The notes beneath the pieces are model-generated. The model was not told where the DNA came from. It was given only the letters and a program-made list of their open reading frames with translations, and ran no database searches. From Cupriavidus oxalaticus (GTDB taxonomy: Bacteria; Pseudomonadota; Gammaproteobacteria; Burkholderiales; Burkholderiaceae), in contig NZ_CP038635.1 in assembly GCF_004768545.1 (NCBI RefSeq), positions 3,038,001 to 3,102,000 on the forward strand: 64,000 nt of DNA. Reading direction: 5' to 3'. The translations under genes and the position numbers were made by a program. This document shows positions 39,306 through 48,559 of the stretch, in pieces. The first letter of the stretch is position 1, and each line of letters starts with the position of its first letter.

Positions 39306-39827
39306 TCAGGCCACCAACGGCCGGAACCGGCGCTCCATTGCAGGGCTCACGTCCCTGACGCGCATTGCCAGATTGACTTGCATGGTCGTGGATGCCGTTT
39401 CAATCAGTGTCCGCTCTATCTCGTAGCTGTTTTTGCTCATCCACAACAAGACCTCGCGCAGGTGCCATAGCGAACTGGCGCCTTCATGCACCGGCGGCGG
39501 AAATGACTCGGGATGGCCGATCATCAGTTTGCGCATGTTCTGGCGGGACATTCCGATCGCATCGGCAATATCCGTCAGGCCGACCAGATCCGGCGCGGCT
39601 TCGATCAGCATTGCGGATGGTATGGCACGCTTTATGTCGGCGAGCGCGCTCATGATGGCGTCCATGGCGGACTCCGCATCACGGTCAAAGGCGACTGCAA
39701 TCCGGCCCGCCACGCCCGTCCCGACGATTGCGTCGTCACATCCCGCCTCCTACAGGCGTTCGACCAGGGCATCGGGATTGTTATCGTCCGGTGATAGTTG
39801 ATATCTGAGGGTGAAAGAATATTCCAT
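39306..39827 (-). pseudogene. helix-turn-helix DNA-binding protein interrupted by an amber codon
   Basis: A single reading frame runs from an ATG at 39827 (preceded by AGGCGAGG) to 39306. It starts MEYSFTLRYQLSPDDNNPDA and carries an in-frame TAG at codon 26 (39750-39752). The frame then continues with EAGCDDAIVGTGVAGRIAV and an AlpA/excisionase-like helix-turn-helix, VGLTDIADAIGMSRQNMRKLM, then PPVHEGASSLWHL. Protein-like sequence on both sides of the stop, together with the strong ribosome-binding site at the upstream ATG, indicates one gene of 173 codons with a nonsense change. A shorter product could start at 39713. It could be inactive, or partly expressed by readthrough. Confidence 0.75.
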
Positions 39828-39880
39828 AGCTACCTCGCCTTCTGCAGATTGAACCGTGGTCCTGTCTCCAAGATTAAGTG

Positions 39881-39918
39881 CGTCTGCGTTAGTTGTCAGT
39901 TGACAACTAACGCAGACG
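39881..39918. repeat. 38-bp near-perfect palindrome upstream of the HTH gene
   Basis: CGTCTGCGTTAGTTGTCA (39881-39898), two bases, then its exact reverse complement (39901-39918). It lies 54 bp upstream of the HTH start. No T-run follows, so an operator or cruciform is more likely than a terminator. Confidence 0.95.
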
Positions 39919-40045
39919 AAAGCCTATGAATCGAAGGAGTGTGAAATAGGGACTTAAAGCGGCACTGAGAGGACACTGCAATCGGTGTGTCCTTCGCGCA
40001 CGCTAAGTTCTTTCGGCGGCACCAGTCGGCAAGAACTGAAACGAT

Positions 40046-41305
40046 TCAGATCACGCCCGCTTCCCTCAGTGCGCGCAACTCACTCGCCCCCAGGCCCAAC
40101 GCGCCATAGACCAGCGCATTGTGCTCGCCCACGGCCGGGCCGCAGCACGGCGCGGCCGGTGCGTAGCCGGAGAATCTCGGCACCACGCATGGCGCCGGCA
40201 CTGACCCAAGCTCGGCATCCGGCAGGCGCACGATCGCCTCGCGCGCGCGCATCTGCGGATCTTCGACAATGTCGGCGATGCTGAACACCTTGCTGAACGG
40301 CACCTGGCACGCCTCGAGCGCCGACGCCGCGTCCGCGTAGGACCGCGCAGCAAACCAGGCCGCGATCTGCGCGTCGAGCGCATCGAGATTACGCACGCGG
40401 CCGGCGTTGGTGGCGTAGTCGGCCGCGCACGCGAGCTGCGGCGCCGCCATCGCTTCTGCCAGGCGGCGGAAGGTGGCATCGGACGACGCCACCACCGAGA
40501 CCCAGACATCGTCCGAGGTCCGGTACATATTCGACGGTGCCGCATAGGTAGTCCGATTGCCCGCGCGCTGGCGCACGCGGCCCAGTTGCTCGTACTCCAC
40601 CGCCAGCGGCTCCAGCAGCCGGAACAGTGCTTCCGTGGCGGCCAGGTCGATCTCGCGGCCAGGCAGGTCCGGCCGCGCGCGCCGCTCCGCCACGGCGGTG
40701 GCGATGGCAAAGGCGCCGAACAAGCCAGCGACCATGTCGCCGACCGGGTAGTTCATGTGCATCGGCCCGCTCTCCGGCGAGCCTGCCAGGTTGGTGAACC
40801 CGCTCATCGCTTCAAAGATCCGCGCAAACCCGGGCCGCTGCGCATACGGTCCGGTCTGGCCGAAGCCGGTCAGCCGCAATACCACCAGGCCGGGATTGGC
40901 CGCGCGCAGGGTCTCGATATCCAGCCCCCAGCGCGCCAGCGTGCCGGTGCGGAAGTTCTCGACCAGGACATCGAACTGCGGCAGCAGCTTCAGGAAGATC
41001 TCCTTGCCGCGCGGTGTGCGCACGTCCAGCGAGATGCCGCGCTTGCCTCGGTTGGTCACTTTCCAGTACAGCGCGTGCGCGTCGGTAACGGGCTCGAGCG
41101 AGCGCAGCGGATCGCTGCCATCCGGCAGCTCCAGCTTGACGACTTCGGCGCCCATGTCGCCGCACAGCGTGGCCGAGAACGGTGCCGCCACCACGGTGGC
41201 CATGTCCAGGATGCGCACGCCCGCCAGCGGGCCGGTGCCGGCGTCGGTGTGGGTGTTGCAAGGCGTTGCCGCCGTGGCGGCGTGGTCGGGTGACGCGTTC
41301 GGCAT
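40046..41305 (-). CDS. CaiB/BaiF family CoA-transferase
   Basis: A 419-residue class III CoA-transferase. LAGVRILDMATVVAAPFSATLCGDMGAEVVKLE opens the Rossmann part. NRGKRGISLDVRTPRGKEIF, DVLVENFRTGTLARWGLD, RLTGFGQTGPYAQRPGF and YPVGDMVAGLFG are the family blocks. These enzymes move CoA between carboxylic acids via an aspartyl-CoA intermediate. The start MPNAS at 41305 gives normal length. It is divergent from the IclR regulator, with 142 bp between. Co-donor and substrate are unknown. Confidence 0.9.
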   Translation of the reverse strand: MPNASPDHAATAATPCNTHTDAGTGPLAGVRILDMATVVAAPFSATLCGDMGAEVVKLELPDGSDPLRSLEPVTDAHALYWKVTNRGKRGISLDVRTPRGKEIFLKLLPQFDVLVENFRTGTLARWGLDIETLRAANPGLVVLRLTGFGQTGPYAQRPGFARIFEAMSGFTNLAGSPESGPMHMNYPVGDMVAGLFGAFAIATAVAERRARPDLPGREIDLAATEALFRLLEPLAVEYEQLGRVRQRAGNRTTYAAPSNMYRTSDDVWVSVVASSDATFRRLAEAMAAPQLACAADYATNAGRVRNLDALDAQIAAWFAARSYADAASALEACQVPFSKVFSIADIVEDPQMRAREAIVRLPDAELGSVPAPCVVPRFSGYAPAAPCCGPAVGEHNALVYGALGLGASELRALREAGVI

Positions 41306-41447
41306 TGGGATCTGTCTCTTCGTTTTGGGGTTGGGCGCAGGTTGCTGCGATCCAAACTGACAGCCCCGCTCGCCGGGCGCAAGCACGGTTTCGCTGTGCG
41401 GAACCGTCGTGCTACAACATTGACGAGCCCCCCTCACGGATCCGAGC

Positions 41448-42281
41448 ATGAATGCCAACAGACCGCCGCCAGACATGGAACGCACTCCACTGCCCGGCCT
41501 TGCCAGCGCCGACGAACTCTCAACCGATCGCCAGTTCGCCAGCAACCTGGCTCGCGGGCTGGACGTGCTGCGGGCGTTCACGCCGGGCAGCCCGGTGCTG
41601 GGCAACCAGGACATCGTGGCGCGGACCGGACTGCCCAAGGCAACGGTGTCGCGCCTGACGTACACGCTCAGCCTGCTTGGCTTCCTGAGCCGGGTGCCGG
41701 GCAACCAGAAGTACCGGCTCGGCGCTGGCGTGCTGGCGCTGGCGTATCCGATGCTTGCCGGGCTGGCTATCCGCCAGATCGCGCGGCCATATATGGAAGC
41801 CATCGCCCGCGAAACCGGGTGCACGGTGAACCTGGGGATGCGCGAGCGGCTGACGGTGGTGTACGTGGACAGCTGCCGCGTCGAGCCGGGCAACGTGTAC
41901 CAGCCCGACATCGGGAGTACGCGGCCCTTGCTGTCCACCTCGATCGGCCGCGCCGTGCTGCTGGCGTGCGGGGCGGAAGAGCGCGCCGCGGTGCTGAACC
42001 GGCTGCGCGTGGAAGATGCCGGGCGCTTCGAACGGGAGCAGCCGATGTGGATTGCGGAACAGGCGCACTACGCGGCGCATGGCTTTTGCCTTAGCCGCGG
42101 CGAATGGCGAACGGACATCCACGCGATAGCCGTGCCGATCCGGCAATCGCTGCATGAAGACCCGTTCGCGCTGAACTGCACCATCGCCGCCGCGCGCGAC
42201 CGTGACGACATGCTGGCGCGCACGGTCGCGCAGAAGTTGCGCGAAGGCGTCAGGCAGATCGAGCTGGCGTGCGCGCGTTGA
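41448..42281 (+). CDS. IclR-family transcriptional regulator
   Basis: A 277-residue regulator. The N-terminal winged helix-turn-helix is LARGLDVLRAFTP...QDIVARTGLPKATVSRLTYTL. The IclR effector domain contains TGCTVNLGMRERLTVVYVDS, PLLSTSIGRAVLLA, and IAVPIRQ near the C terminus. It is divergent from the CoA-transferase and followed by a Bug gene and an acyl-CoA dehydrogenase on its own strand; it probably controls the whole module in response to a small aromatic or aliphatic acid. Confidence 0.9.
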   Translation: MNANRPPPDMERTPLPGLASADELSTDRQFASNLARGLDVLRAFTPGSPVLGNQDIVARTGLPKATVSRLTYTLSLLGFLSRVPGNQKYRLGAGVLALAYPMLAGLAIRQIARPYMEAIARETGCTVNLGMRERLTVVYVDSCRVEPGNVYQPDIGSTRPLLSTSIGRAVLLACGAEERAAVLNRLRVEDAGRFEREQPMWIAEQAHYAAHGFCLSRGEWRTDIHAIAVPIRQSLHEDPFALNCTIAAARDRDDMLARTVAQKLREGVRQIELACAR

Positions 42282-42409
42282 TGTGATGCCAGGCAGTGAC
42301 GACAAGCGGTGACGACGCCGCGGAGGTTGTAGCAAGGAGGCGCCAAGCGATCCGGCGAGATTGCGGCCTTATCGGGAAACCACGGGAACATCCCAGACCA
42401 GGAGACAAG

Positions 42410-43411
42410 ATGCAATCCTCTCAAACAGCACGCCGGCGCCTGCTGGCCGCCATGTGCGGCTGCGCCGCGCTCGCGCCTGCCGTGGCCCTTGGCGCCGCCG
42501 ACAGTGCCGACAGGTTCCCCGCCCACCCCATTCGCATCATCGCGCCGTTCTCGGCCGGCGGCGTGGTCGACACCGTCACCCGCGTCACCGCCGAGCGCAT
42601 GGCCCTGCTGCTGCGCCAGCCTGTCATCGTCGAGAACCGCACCGGCGCGGGCGGCTCCATCGGCACCGACATCGCTGCCAAGGCCACGCCTGACGGCTAT
42701 ACCCTGCTTGCCGTCAGTCCCAGCTACGTGGTCGGGCCGCTGCTCAACAGCGCGATCAACTGGAAAGGCACCCGCGACTTCCGCGCGGTTGCCGGCTTTG
42801 GCGTGGTGCCCAACGTGATCGTGGTCCCCGCATCGTCGCGCCTGCGCACCCTGCCTGAACTGCTTGACGCCGCGCGCAGCCAGCCCGGTGCGCTGACCTA
42901 CGCCAGCGCCGGCGTGGGTACCTCCAACCACCTCTCCGGCGAATTGCTCGCGCAAATGACCGAGGTCAAGCTGATGCATGTGCCGTACAAGGGCCAGCCC
43001 GAGGCGCTGACGGACGTGCTGGGCGCGCGCGTGTCGATGATGGCGCTGACCGCGGCGATCGCCCGCCAGCAGGTCCAGAGCGGCAAGCTGCGCGCACTCG
43101 CGGTGACTTCCGCCAAGCGGTCCGCGGCGTTGCCGGACATTCCCACCGTCGCCGAAGTTGCGCGCCTGCCCGGCTATGAAGTGGGCGCGTGGTTCGGACT
43201 GGTCGCGCCGCACGCCACCCCCGACGCCGTCGTGCGCAAGCTCGCCGACGCCGCGGCGCAGGCCGTCAGCGATCCTGCCGTGGTCAAGCGTCTGGCCGAC
43301 ATCGGCATGGACGTGGCCCCGCAATCCGCACCGGCCTTTGACCGCTACCTGGACAGCGAGTCGAAGAAGTGGACCCGCGTGCTGAAGACCGCCGGCATCA
43401 GCGCCCAGTAG
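42410..43411 (+). CDS. Bug-family substrate-binding protein
   Basis: A 333-residue periplasmic protein. The signal peptide is about residues 1-28. The Bug core contains FPAHPIRIIAPFSAGGVVDTVTRV, VIVENRTGAGGSIGTDIAAKATPDGYTLL, MHVPYKGQPEALTDVLGARVSMM and a C-terminal DRYLDSESKKWTRVLKTAGI. The ATG follows CAGGAGACAAG. It lies between the IclR regulator and an acyl-CoA dehydrogenase, which suggests it captures the acid degraded by that module. Confidence 0.9.
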   Translation: MQSSQTARRRLLAAMCGCAALAPAVALGAADSADRFPAHPIRIIAPFSAGGVVDTVTRVTAERMALLLRQPVIVENRTGAGGSIGTDIAAKATPDGYTLLAVSPSYVVGPLLNSAINWKGTRDFRAVAGFGVVPNVIVVPASSRLRTLPELLDAARSQPGALTYASAGVGTSNHLSGELLAQMTEVKLMHVPYKGQPEALTDVLGARVSMMALTAAIARQQVQSGKLRALAVTSAKRSAALPDIPTVAEVARLPGYEVGAWFGLVAPHATPDAVVRKLADAAAQAVSDPAVVKRLADIGMDVAPQSAPAFDRYLDSESKKWTRVLKTAGISAQ

Positions 43412-43477
43412 CGCCTGTCGTCCACACGGCAAGACACATCCCGCTCCTTCCCAGACACCTACCCAGCTGACACTCCC

Positions 43478-44650
43478 ATGATCCGTGACGCCGCCCGCAT
43501 GCAAGCCTTGCTTGCCGACCTCCGCCAGTTCGTCCTCAATACCTGCATTCCGCTAGAAGCCGACATCGACCGCGACGACGTCATCCCTGAACCAGTGGTC
43601 GACGCCATGCGACAACTCGGATTGTTCGGACACAGCATCCCCGAGGCCTATGGCGGCGCGGGGCTGACGTCCGAAGAACTGACGCTCGTCAACATCGAAG
43701 TTTCGCAGGCCGCGACCGTCTTCCGCGCGCGCTTCGGCGGCAACACCGGCATCGCCTCCGAGTCGCTGGTCGTCGACGGCACCGAAGCGCAGAAGACGCG
43801 CTACCTGCCGCGGCTTGCATCGGGCGAGCTGACCGGCTGCTTCGCGCTGACCGAGCCCGAAGCCGGATCCGACGCCACCTCGCTGCTGACATCGGCCCGG
43901 CGCGAGGGCGACCATTACGTGCTGAACGGCAGCAAATGCTTCATCACCAACGCACCGATCGCCGACCTGTTCACCGTCTTCGCGCGCACCGACTCCGATA
44001 CCCCTGGCGCGCACGGCATCAGCGCCTTCCTGGTCGAACGCGGCACGCCCGGCATCAGCACCGGCGAACCGGAACGCAAGATGGGCCAGCACGGCTCCCC
44101 GGTGGGCGACGTCTACCTGCGGGACTGTCGCGTGCCCGCCACCGCCATCGTCGGCGGCCAGCCTGGCGTCGGCTTCAAGACGGCGATGAAGGCGCTCAAC
44201 AAGCAGCGCATCAACCTGGCCGGCCTGTGCATCGGCCCTGCCATCCGCCTGGTGGACGAGATGGTGCGCTACGCGAGCCAGCGGCGCCAGTTCGGCAAGC
44301 CGATCGCCGATTACCAGCTGGTGCAGCAAATGGTTGCCGACAGCAACACCGACATCCACGCCGCGCGCGCGCTGGTACTGGAAACCGCCCGCCGCCGCGA
44401 CAACGGCGAGGACGTGACTATGGAGGCATCGATGTGCAAGCTGTTCGCCTCTGAAATGTGCGGACGCGTGGCGGATCGTGCGGTGCAGATCTTTGGCGGC
44501 AGCGGGTATATGGCGCGTACGGTGGCGGAGCGGTTTTATCGCGATGTGCGGTTGTTCCGGTTGTATGAGGGGACCACGCAGATTCACCAGTTGAATATTG
44601 CAAAGCGGACGATGCAGGCGCGGGAAGGAGTGCTGGATCGGGCAGGGTAA
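43478..44650 (+). CDS. acyl-CoA dehydrogenase
   Basis: A 390-residue flavoprotein. CFALTEPEAGSDATSL is the FAD/substrate signature, KCFITNAPIADLFTVFAR follows, and the C-terminal LYEGTTQIHQLNIAKR carries the glutamate (near residue 362) that acts as catalytic base in short/medium-chain enzymes. QRRQFGKPIADYQLVQQMVADS is another family block. It oxidises an acyl-CoA to the enoyl-CoA, passing electrons to ETF. It lies 66 bp after the Bug gene, with the CoA-transferase on the far side of iclR. Confidence 0.93.
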   Translation: MIRDAARMQALLADLRQFVLNTCIPLEADIDRDDVIPEPVVDAMRQLGLFGHSIPEAYGGAGLTSEELTLVNIEVSQAATVFRARFGGNTGIASESLVVDGTEAQKTRYLPRLASGELTGCFALTEPEAGSDATSLLTSARREGDHYVLNGSKCFITNAPIADLFTVFARTDSDTPGAHGISAFLVERGTPGISTGEPERKMGQHGSPVGDVYLRDCRVPATAIVGGQPGVGFKTAMKALNKQRINLAGLCIGPAIRLVDEMVRYASQRRQFGKPIADYQLVQQMVADSNTDIHAARALVLETARRRDNGEDVTMEASMCKLFASEMCGRVADRAVQIFGGSGYMARTVAERFYRDVRLFRLYEGTTQIHQLNIAKRTMQAREGVLDRAG

Positions 44651-44780
44651 CGCCCAGGTACACCCATGCGTACGGTCAACGAATGACAGCCGCTTGATTC
44701 CCCCAAAGCAATGCGTAGTACCGGTCGAATGGATTCTTGTGCGCAATAATGAAGGTGCCTGATCTCCCATCGAGAACGCC

Positions 44781-45284
44781 ATGTCCGCACCAACGATCCA
44801 TTCGGCACGCCTCGCCCTGATCCCCTTCTCCGGCGCCGATGCCGACGAAGTATGGCCTTGCATCACGCCAACCCTGGCACGCTACATGGAATGGGAACCT
44901 GCCCCATCCCTGGCGGCATTCCGTGACGTCTGGCAAGCCTGGCTGCCGGCCATGGACGACGGATCGGATTTTATCTTTACCATCCGCCGCACGAGTGACG
45001 GCCAATTCCTGGGACTGGCCGGGCTGCATCATGCCGATACGCCCGCGCCGGAATTCGGCATCTGGATCCGGGAAGACGCCCACGGCCACGGCTATGGAAT
45101 GGAGGCCGTGCTGGCGGTGAAAGACTGGGCGATGGCTGCCTTGCAGCCGCCGCGGTTCATCTATCCGGTGGCGGAAGAGAATTGGGCAAGCCGGCGGATT
45201 CCGGAGGCGATGGGCGGCGTGGTAGTGGACAGCCAGCCTGCGCCGAAATATGTGCGGCTGATTTATGAAGTGCCAGCGCGGTGA
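44781..45284 (+). CDS. GNAT-family N-acetyltransferase
   Basis: A 167-residue protein of the RimJ/RimL-like group: IHSARLALIPFSGADADEVWPCI at the start, GLAGLHHADTPAPEFGIWIREDAHGHGYGMEAVLAVKDWA as the acetyl-CoA-binding region, with the Q/RxxGxG-type loop reading EDAHGHGYG, then YPVAEENWASRRIPEAMG. The target is unknown. It is convergent with the enoyl-CoA hydratase gene; a strong hairpin separates them. Confidence 0.87.
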   Translation: MSAPTIHSARLALIPFSGADADEVWPCITPTLARYMEWEPAPSLAAFRDVWQAWLPAMDDGSDFIFTIRRTSDGQFLGLAGLHHADTPAPEFGIWIREDAHGHGYGMEAVLAVKDWAMAALQPPRFIYPVAEENWASRRIPEAMGGVVVDSQPAPKYVRLIYEVPAR

Positions 45285-45344
45285 TGCGCGCACACAGCCG
45301 GATGCTTCCGAGGCGAGGAAGGCCGCTTGACGGTAAACGATAAT

Positions 45345-45376
45345 GGCCCGGCGCGAACCATCATTCGCGCCGGGCC
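45345..45376. terminator. 13-bp perfect hairpin between convergent genes
   Basis: GGCCCGGCGCGAA (45345-45357), a 6-nt loop, then TTCGCGCCGGGCC (45364-45376). There is no T-run, so it may act as a factor-assisted terminator or protect 3' ends. Confidence 0.6.
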
Positions 45377-45387
45377 AGCCTGCACGT

Positions 45388-46233
45388 TTAACGCCCCTTC
45401 CACTCCGGCGGCCGCCGGCCTACAAACGCCTCCACCCCTTCGCGGAAGTCTTCGCTTCCGTAGCACAGGCGCACGAGATCATCGGTATCGGCCACCGCCT
45501 CCACGGTCTGCCGCCGCAAGGCCTCCTTGACGACCGTCTGCGTAACAGGCGCCAGCGCGGCAAGCCGGCTGCATAGCGCAGCGACCTCGCTCTCCAGCGA
45601 CTCGGCAGCATAGACGCCTTCCAGGAATCCGCACGCCAACGCCGCATCGGCATCCAGGATCTGCGCCAGCAGCAGCATGCGCCGCACCGGCTGCAAGCCC
45701 CACGCCGCACGCAGCTTGGCAAGATTCATCGCCGACAGTGTGTTGCCGAGGGTCTTGGCGATCGGCACGCCGAAGCGGGCCTTGGGCGTCGCCACGCGGA
45801 AATCACAGGCGGTCGCGATGGCAAGCCCGCCGCCCACCGCCCAGCCCTCGATCACGGCAACGGTCGGCATCGGCAGCTGTTCGACCAGGCGGATGCCCTC
45901 GTCGATGCGCGCTTCGTAGGCCACCCCGTCATCGCCATTCGAGAATTGCCGGAACTGCGCGATATCAGTGCCCGCGACAAAGGCCTCCCCGCCCTCCCCG
46001 CGCAGCACCACCACGCGCACGCCCTCGCTGCCATCCGCCGCGAGCGCGCGGCAGTGCGTGGCGAGTTGCTCGTACATCGCCCACGTCATCGCGTTGCGCG
46101 CGGCCGGGCGGTCGAAGGTCAGCGTCGCGACCTGCCCCTGCACCGTGAGCCGGACTTGCCCGTCGCTGCCAGCACCGCCTTCACGCTGGCTCGCCCCGGA
46201 TTGACCGCCTCCCGGCGGCTGCGCGGCGTTCAT
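45388..46233 (-). CDS. enoyl-CoA hydratase/isomerase family protein
   Basis: A 281-residue crotonase-fold protein. VATLTFDRPAARNAMTW opens the domain, the first oxyanion-hole segment is GGEAFVAGTDIAQF, and the second is IEGWAVGGGLAIATACDFRVA. The usual catalytic Glu of hydratases near the FGVPIAKTLGN segment is not obvious, so isomerase or hydrolase activity is possible. The first 25 residues are Gly/Gln-rich and may be a late start. Its start overlaps the upstream CoA-transferase stop by 4 bp. Confidence 0.87.
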   Translation of the reverse strand: MNAAQPPGGGQSGASQREGGAGSDGQVRLTVQGQVATLTFDRPAARNAMTWAMYEQLATHCRALAADGSEGVRVVVLRGEGGEAFVAGTDIAQFRQFSNGDDGVAYEARIDEGIRLVEQLPMPTVAVIEGWAVGGGLAIATACDFRVATPKARFGVPIAKTLGNTLSAMNLAKLRAAWGLQPVRRMLLLAQILDADAALACGFLEGVYAAESLESEVAALCSRLAALAPVTQTVVKEALRRQTVEAVADTDDLVRLCYGSEDFREGVEAFVGRRPPEWKGR

Positions 46234-47465
46234 GCGCCGAACGCGCCGGCCGCGGCCAACGACTGCTGTTCGTCCTTCGACAGCCCCAGCTCGGCCAGGA
46301 TTTCTTCCGTATGCTGGCCCAGCAGCGGCGGCGGCCGGCGTACCTGCTGCGGCGTGCCGCCCATCTTCACCGCGAAGCCGATATTGGGCACCTTGCCCTC
46401 GATCGGGTGATCGATCTCGATACGCATCTGGCGGTGACGGCCATGCTCGCTGTCGAAAGCTTGCGGGTAGGTCAGGATCGGCCCGGCAGGGATGCCGACT
46501 TCCAGCAGCTGTTCGATCCAGTAGTCGGCGCCCTGCCTGGCGAAGCTCTCTTCCAGTGCCGTGATCAGTGCCTGCCGGTTGGCCAGCCGCAGCGCCACGG
46601 TGGCAAAGCGCTCATCCGCCAGCAGGTCCTGCCGCTCGAGCGTGTTGCACAGAAGCTGCCACAGCTTCTGGTTGGTAGCCCCCATCACAAAGTAGCCGTC
46701 GGCGGCCTTCATCGCCTGGTAGGGCGCGCTCATGCGGTTGGCCGTGCCAAGCGGCTCGGGCTCGCGGCCCGTGCCCCAGTACTCGCAGGTGTCCCACACC
46801 GAGAACGCCAGCGCCGAGTCGAACAGCGACGCGTCGACATACTGCCCCTTCCCCGTCTCCTTGGCGCCGATATAGGCCGACAGCATGCCGTAGGTCGCGA
46901 ACAGCGCGCAGCCGATATCGGCCACCGGCACGCCCGCCTTCACCGGCGCGCCGCCCGGGTAGCCGGTGACGCTCATCACGCCCGACATCGCCTGCGCCAT
47001 CAGGTCGAAGCCCGGCCGGCCGGCCCACGGCCCGCTCTGGCCGAAGCCCGAGATGCTGCAGTAGACCAGCTTCGGATTGATCTTGCTGAGCGTCTCGTAG
47101 TCGATCCCCAGGCGCTTCATCACGCCGGGGCGGTAGTTCTCCACCAGGATGTCGGCCGATTCCGCCATGCGATAGAGCACCTCCCGGCCCGACTCGGTCT
47201 TCAGGTCCAGCGTGACACTGCGCTTGTTGCGGTTCATGTTGAGGAAGCCCATGCTGTCCGGGCCCTTCATCTTGAACCCCATCGCCCCGCGCGTCTGGTC
47301 ACCGCCTTCTGGCGGTTCGACCTTGATGACGTCGGCGCCGAGGTCGGCCAGCAGCATGCACGCGTAGGGCCCGGCCATGACCTGGCTGACGTCGAGCACG
47401 CGCACGCCGGACAGCGGCAGTTTGGTGGCAGGCGCTTGCGCGCCGGAATCGGTGAAATCAGTCAT
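46230..47465 (-). CDS. CaiB/BaiF family CoA-transferase
   Basis: A 411-residue class III CoA-transferase: LSGVRVLDVSQVMAGPYACMLLADLGADVIKVE, NRNKRSVTLDLKTESGREVL, DILVENYRPGVMKRLGID, YCSISGFGQSGPWAGRPGFDLMAQAMSGVMSVTG, VPVADIGCALFATYGML. It is similar to formyl-CoA/succinyl-CoA:carboxylate transferases. The start MTDFTD at 47465 is supported by family length. It sits between a Bug gene (59 bp upstream) and the enoyl-CoA hydratase gene (4-bp overlap). Confidence 0.92.
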   Translation of the reverse strand: MTDFTDSGAQAPATKLPLSGVRVLDVSQVMAGPYACMLLADLGADVIKVEPPEGGDQTRGAMGFKMKGPDSMGFLNMNRNKRSVTLDLKTESGREVLYRMAESADILVENYRPGVMKRLGIDYETLSKINPKLVYCSISGFGQSGPWAGRPGFDLMAQAMSGVMSVTGYPGGAPVKAGVPVADIGCALFATYGMLSAYIGAKETGKGQYVDASLFDSALAFSVWDTCEYWGTGREPEPLGTANRMSAPYQAMKAADGYFVMGATNQKLWQLLCNTLERQDLLADERFATVALRLANRQALITALEESFARQGADYWIEQLLEVGIPAGPILTYPQAFDSEHGRHRQMRIEIDHPIEGKVPNIGFAVKMGGTPQQVRRPPPLLGQHTEEILAELGLSKDEQQSLAAAGAFGA

Positions 47466-47524
47466 CGGGTGCTTCCTGGGAAATTCGACAAGTCGGCGGA
47501 TGTGGGCGCGGCGGCTCCGCGCCA

Positions 47525-48493
47525 TCAGCTCTCGGCCTTCACGCCGGCGTCCTTCACGACCTTGGCCCACTTGGTAGACTCGGACGCGATGAAGGCGCTG
47601 AACTGCTGGTTCGTGCCGCCGGAGTCCTCGGCGCCAAAGCTCTTGAGGCGCTCGGCCACATCGGGCATCGCCAGCACGCGGTTGACGTCCGCGTTCATGC
47701 GCTGCACCAGCGCCGGCGGCATGCCCTTCGGCCCCACCAGGCCGTACCACGACGCAGCGTCCAGGCCGGGGAAGCCCGACTCCGCCAGCGTCGGCACATT
47801 GGGATGGCTGGCCGCGCGCTTGAGCCGGGTCTGCGCGATCGCGATCACCTTGCCTTGCTGGATAAAGGGCGTGGCGGCGGTCATCGTGTCGAACGCATAG
47901 TCGATCTGGCCGCCCATCAGGTCCGCCACCAGCGGGCCCGAGCCCTTGTACGGGACGTGCACCACGTCGATCCTGGCCTGCATCCGGAACATCTCCAGCG
48001 CCAGATGCTGCGCCGAACCGATGCCGGACGAACCGAAGGAGATCTTTCCGGGCTTCTGCCGGCACAGCGCCACGATGTCCGAAACGGTGCGCACCTTCTG
48101 TTCCGGACGGCAGGTCAGCATATTGGGCGTGACGCCCACCATCGAAATCGGGGTGAAATCAGCGCGGGGGTCGTACTTGACGTCCAGCAGCGCCGGGGCG
48201 ATCGCATGGCTGTTGACGTGGGCCATCAGCAGCGTGGTGCCATCCGGCGGCTGCTTGGCCACATAGGCGGCGGCGATCGCGCCGGTCGCGCCGGGCTTGT
48301 TCTCCACCAGCACGCTGGTATTCCACATGACCCCGAGCTTCTGCCCGATCACGCGCGCCAGCACATCCGTGCCGCCACCGGGGGCAAACCCCACTACGAT
48401 GCGCACCGGCCCTTGTACGTCAGCGGCGGCGCGCGCCAGGCCGGGCATCGCCAGTCCGGCCGCTGCGGCCAGGATGAATTGTCTGCGCTGCAT
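47525..48493 (-). CDS. Bug-family substrate-binding protein
   Basis: A 322-residue periplasmic protein with a short signal peptide (MQRRQFILAAAAGLAMPGLARA). The Bug core contains VRIVVGFAPGGGTDVLARVI, SVLVENKPGATGAIAAAYVAKQPPDGTTLLMA, HVPYKGSGPLVADLMGGQIDYAFD. It heads a Bug / CoA-transferase / enoyl-CoA hydratase unit on the minus strand, presumably importing the acid that the next two enzymes activate and modify. Confidence 0.9.
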   Translation of the reverse strand: MQRRQFILAAAAGLAMPGLARAAADVQGPVRIVVGFAPGGGTDVLARVIGQKLGVMWNTSVLVENKPGATGAIAAAYVAKQPPDGTTLLMAHVNSHAIAPALLDVKYDPRADFTPISMVGVTPNMLTCRPEQKVRTVSDIVALCRQKPGKISFGSSGIGSAQHLALEMFRMQARIDVVHVPYKGSGPLVADLMGGQIDYAFDTMTAATPFIQQGKVIAIAQTRLKRAASHPNVPTLAESGFPGLDAASWYGLVGPKGMPPALVQRMNADVNRVLAMPDVAERLKSFGAEDSGGTNQQFSAFIASESTKWAKVVKDAGVKAES

Positions 48494-48559
48494 TGCGTGT
48501 CTCCGTAGTACTAATCGTTATGGAGCCATCTTCCGCAATGCGCGCGCCAAGGGCTATCG

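Noticed and set aside
39881..39918. The palindrome as a rho-independent terminator
   Set aside because: No T-run on either side and mixed base content; position upstream of a gene start fits an operator better.
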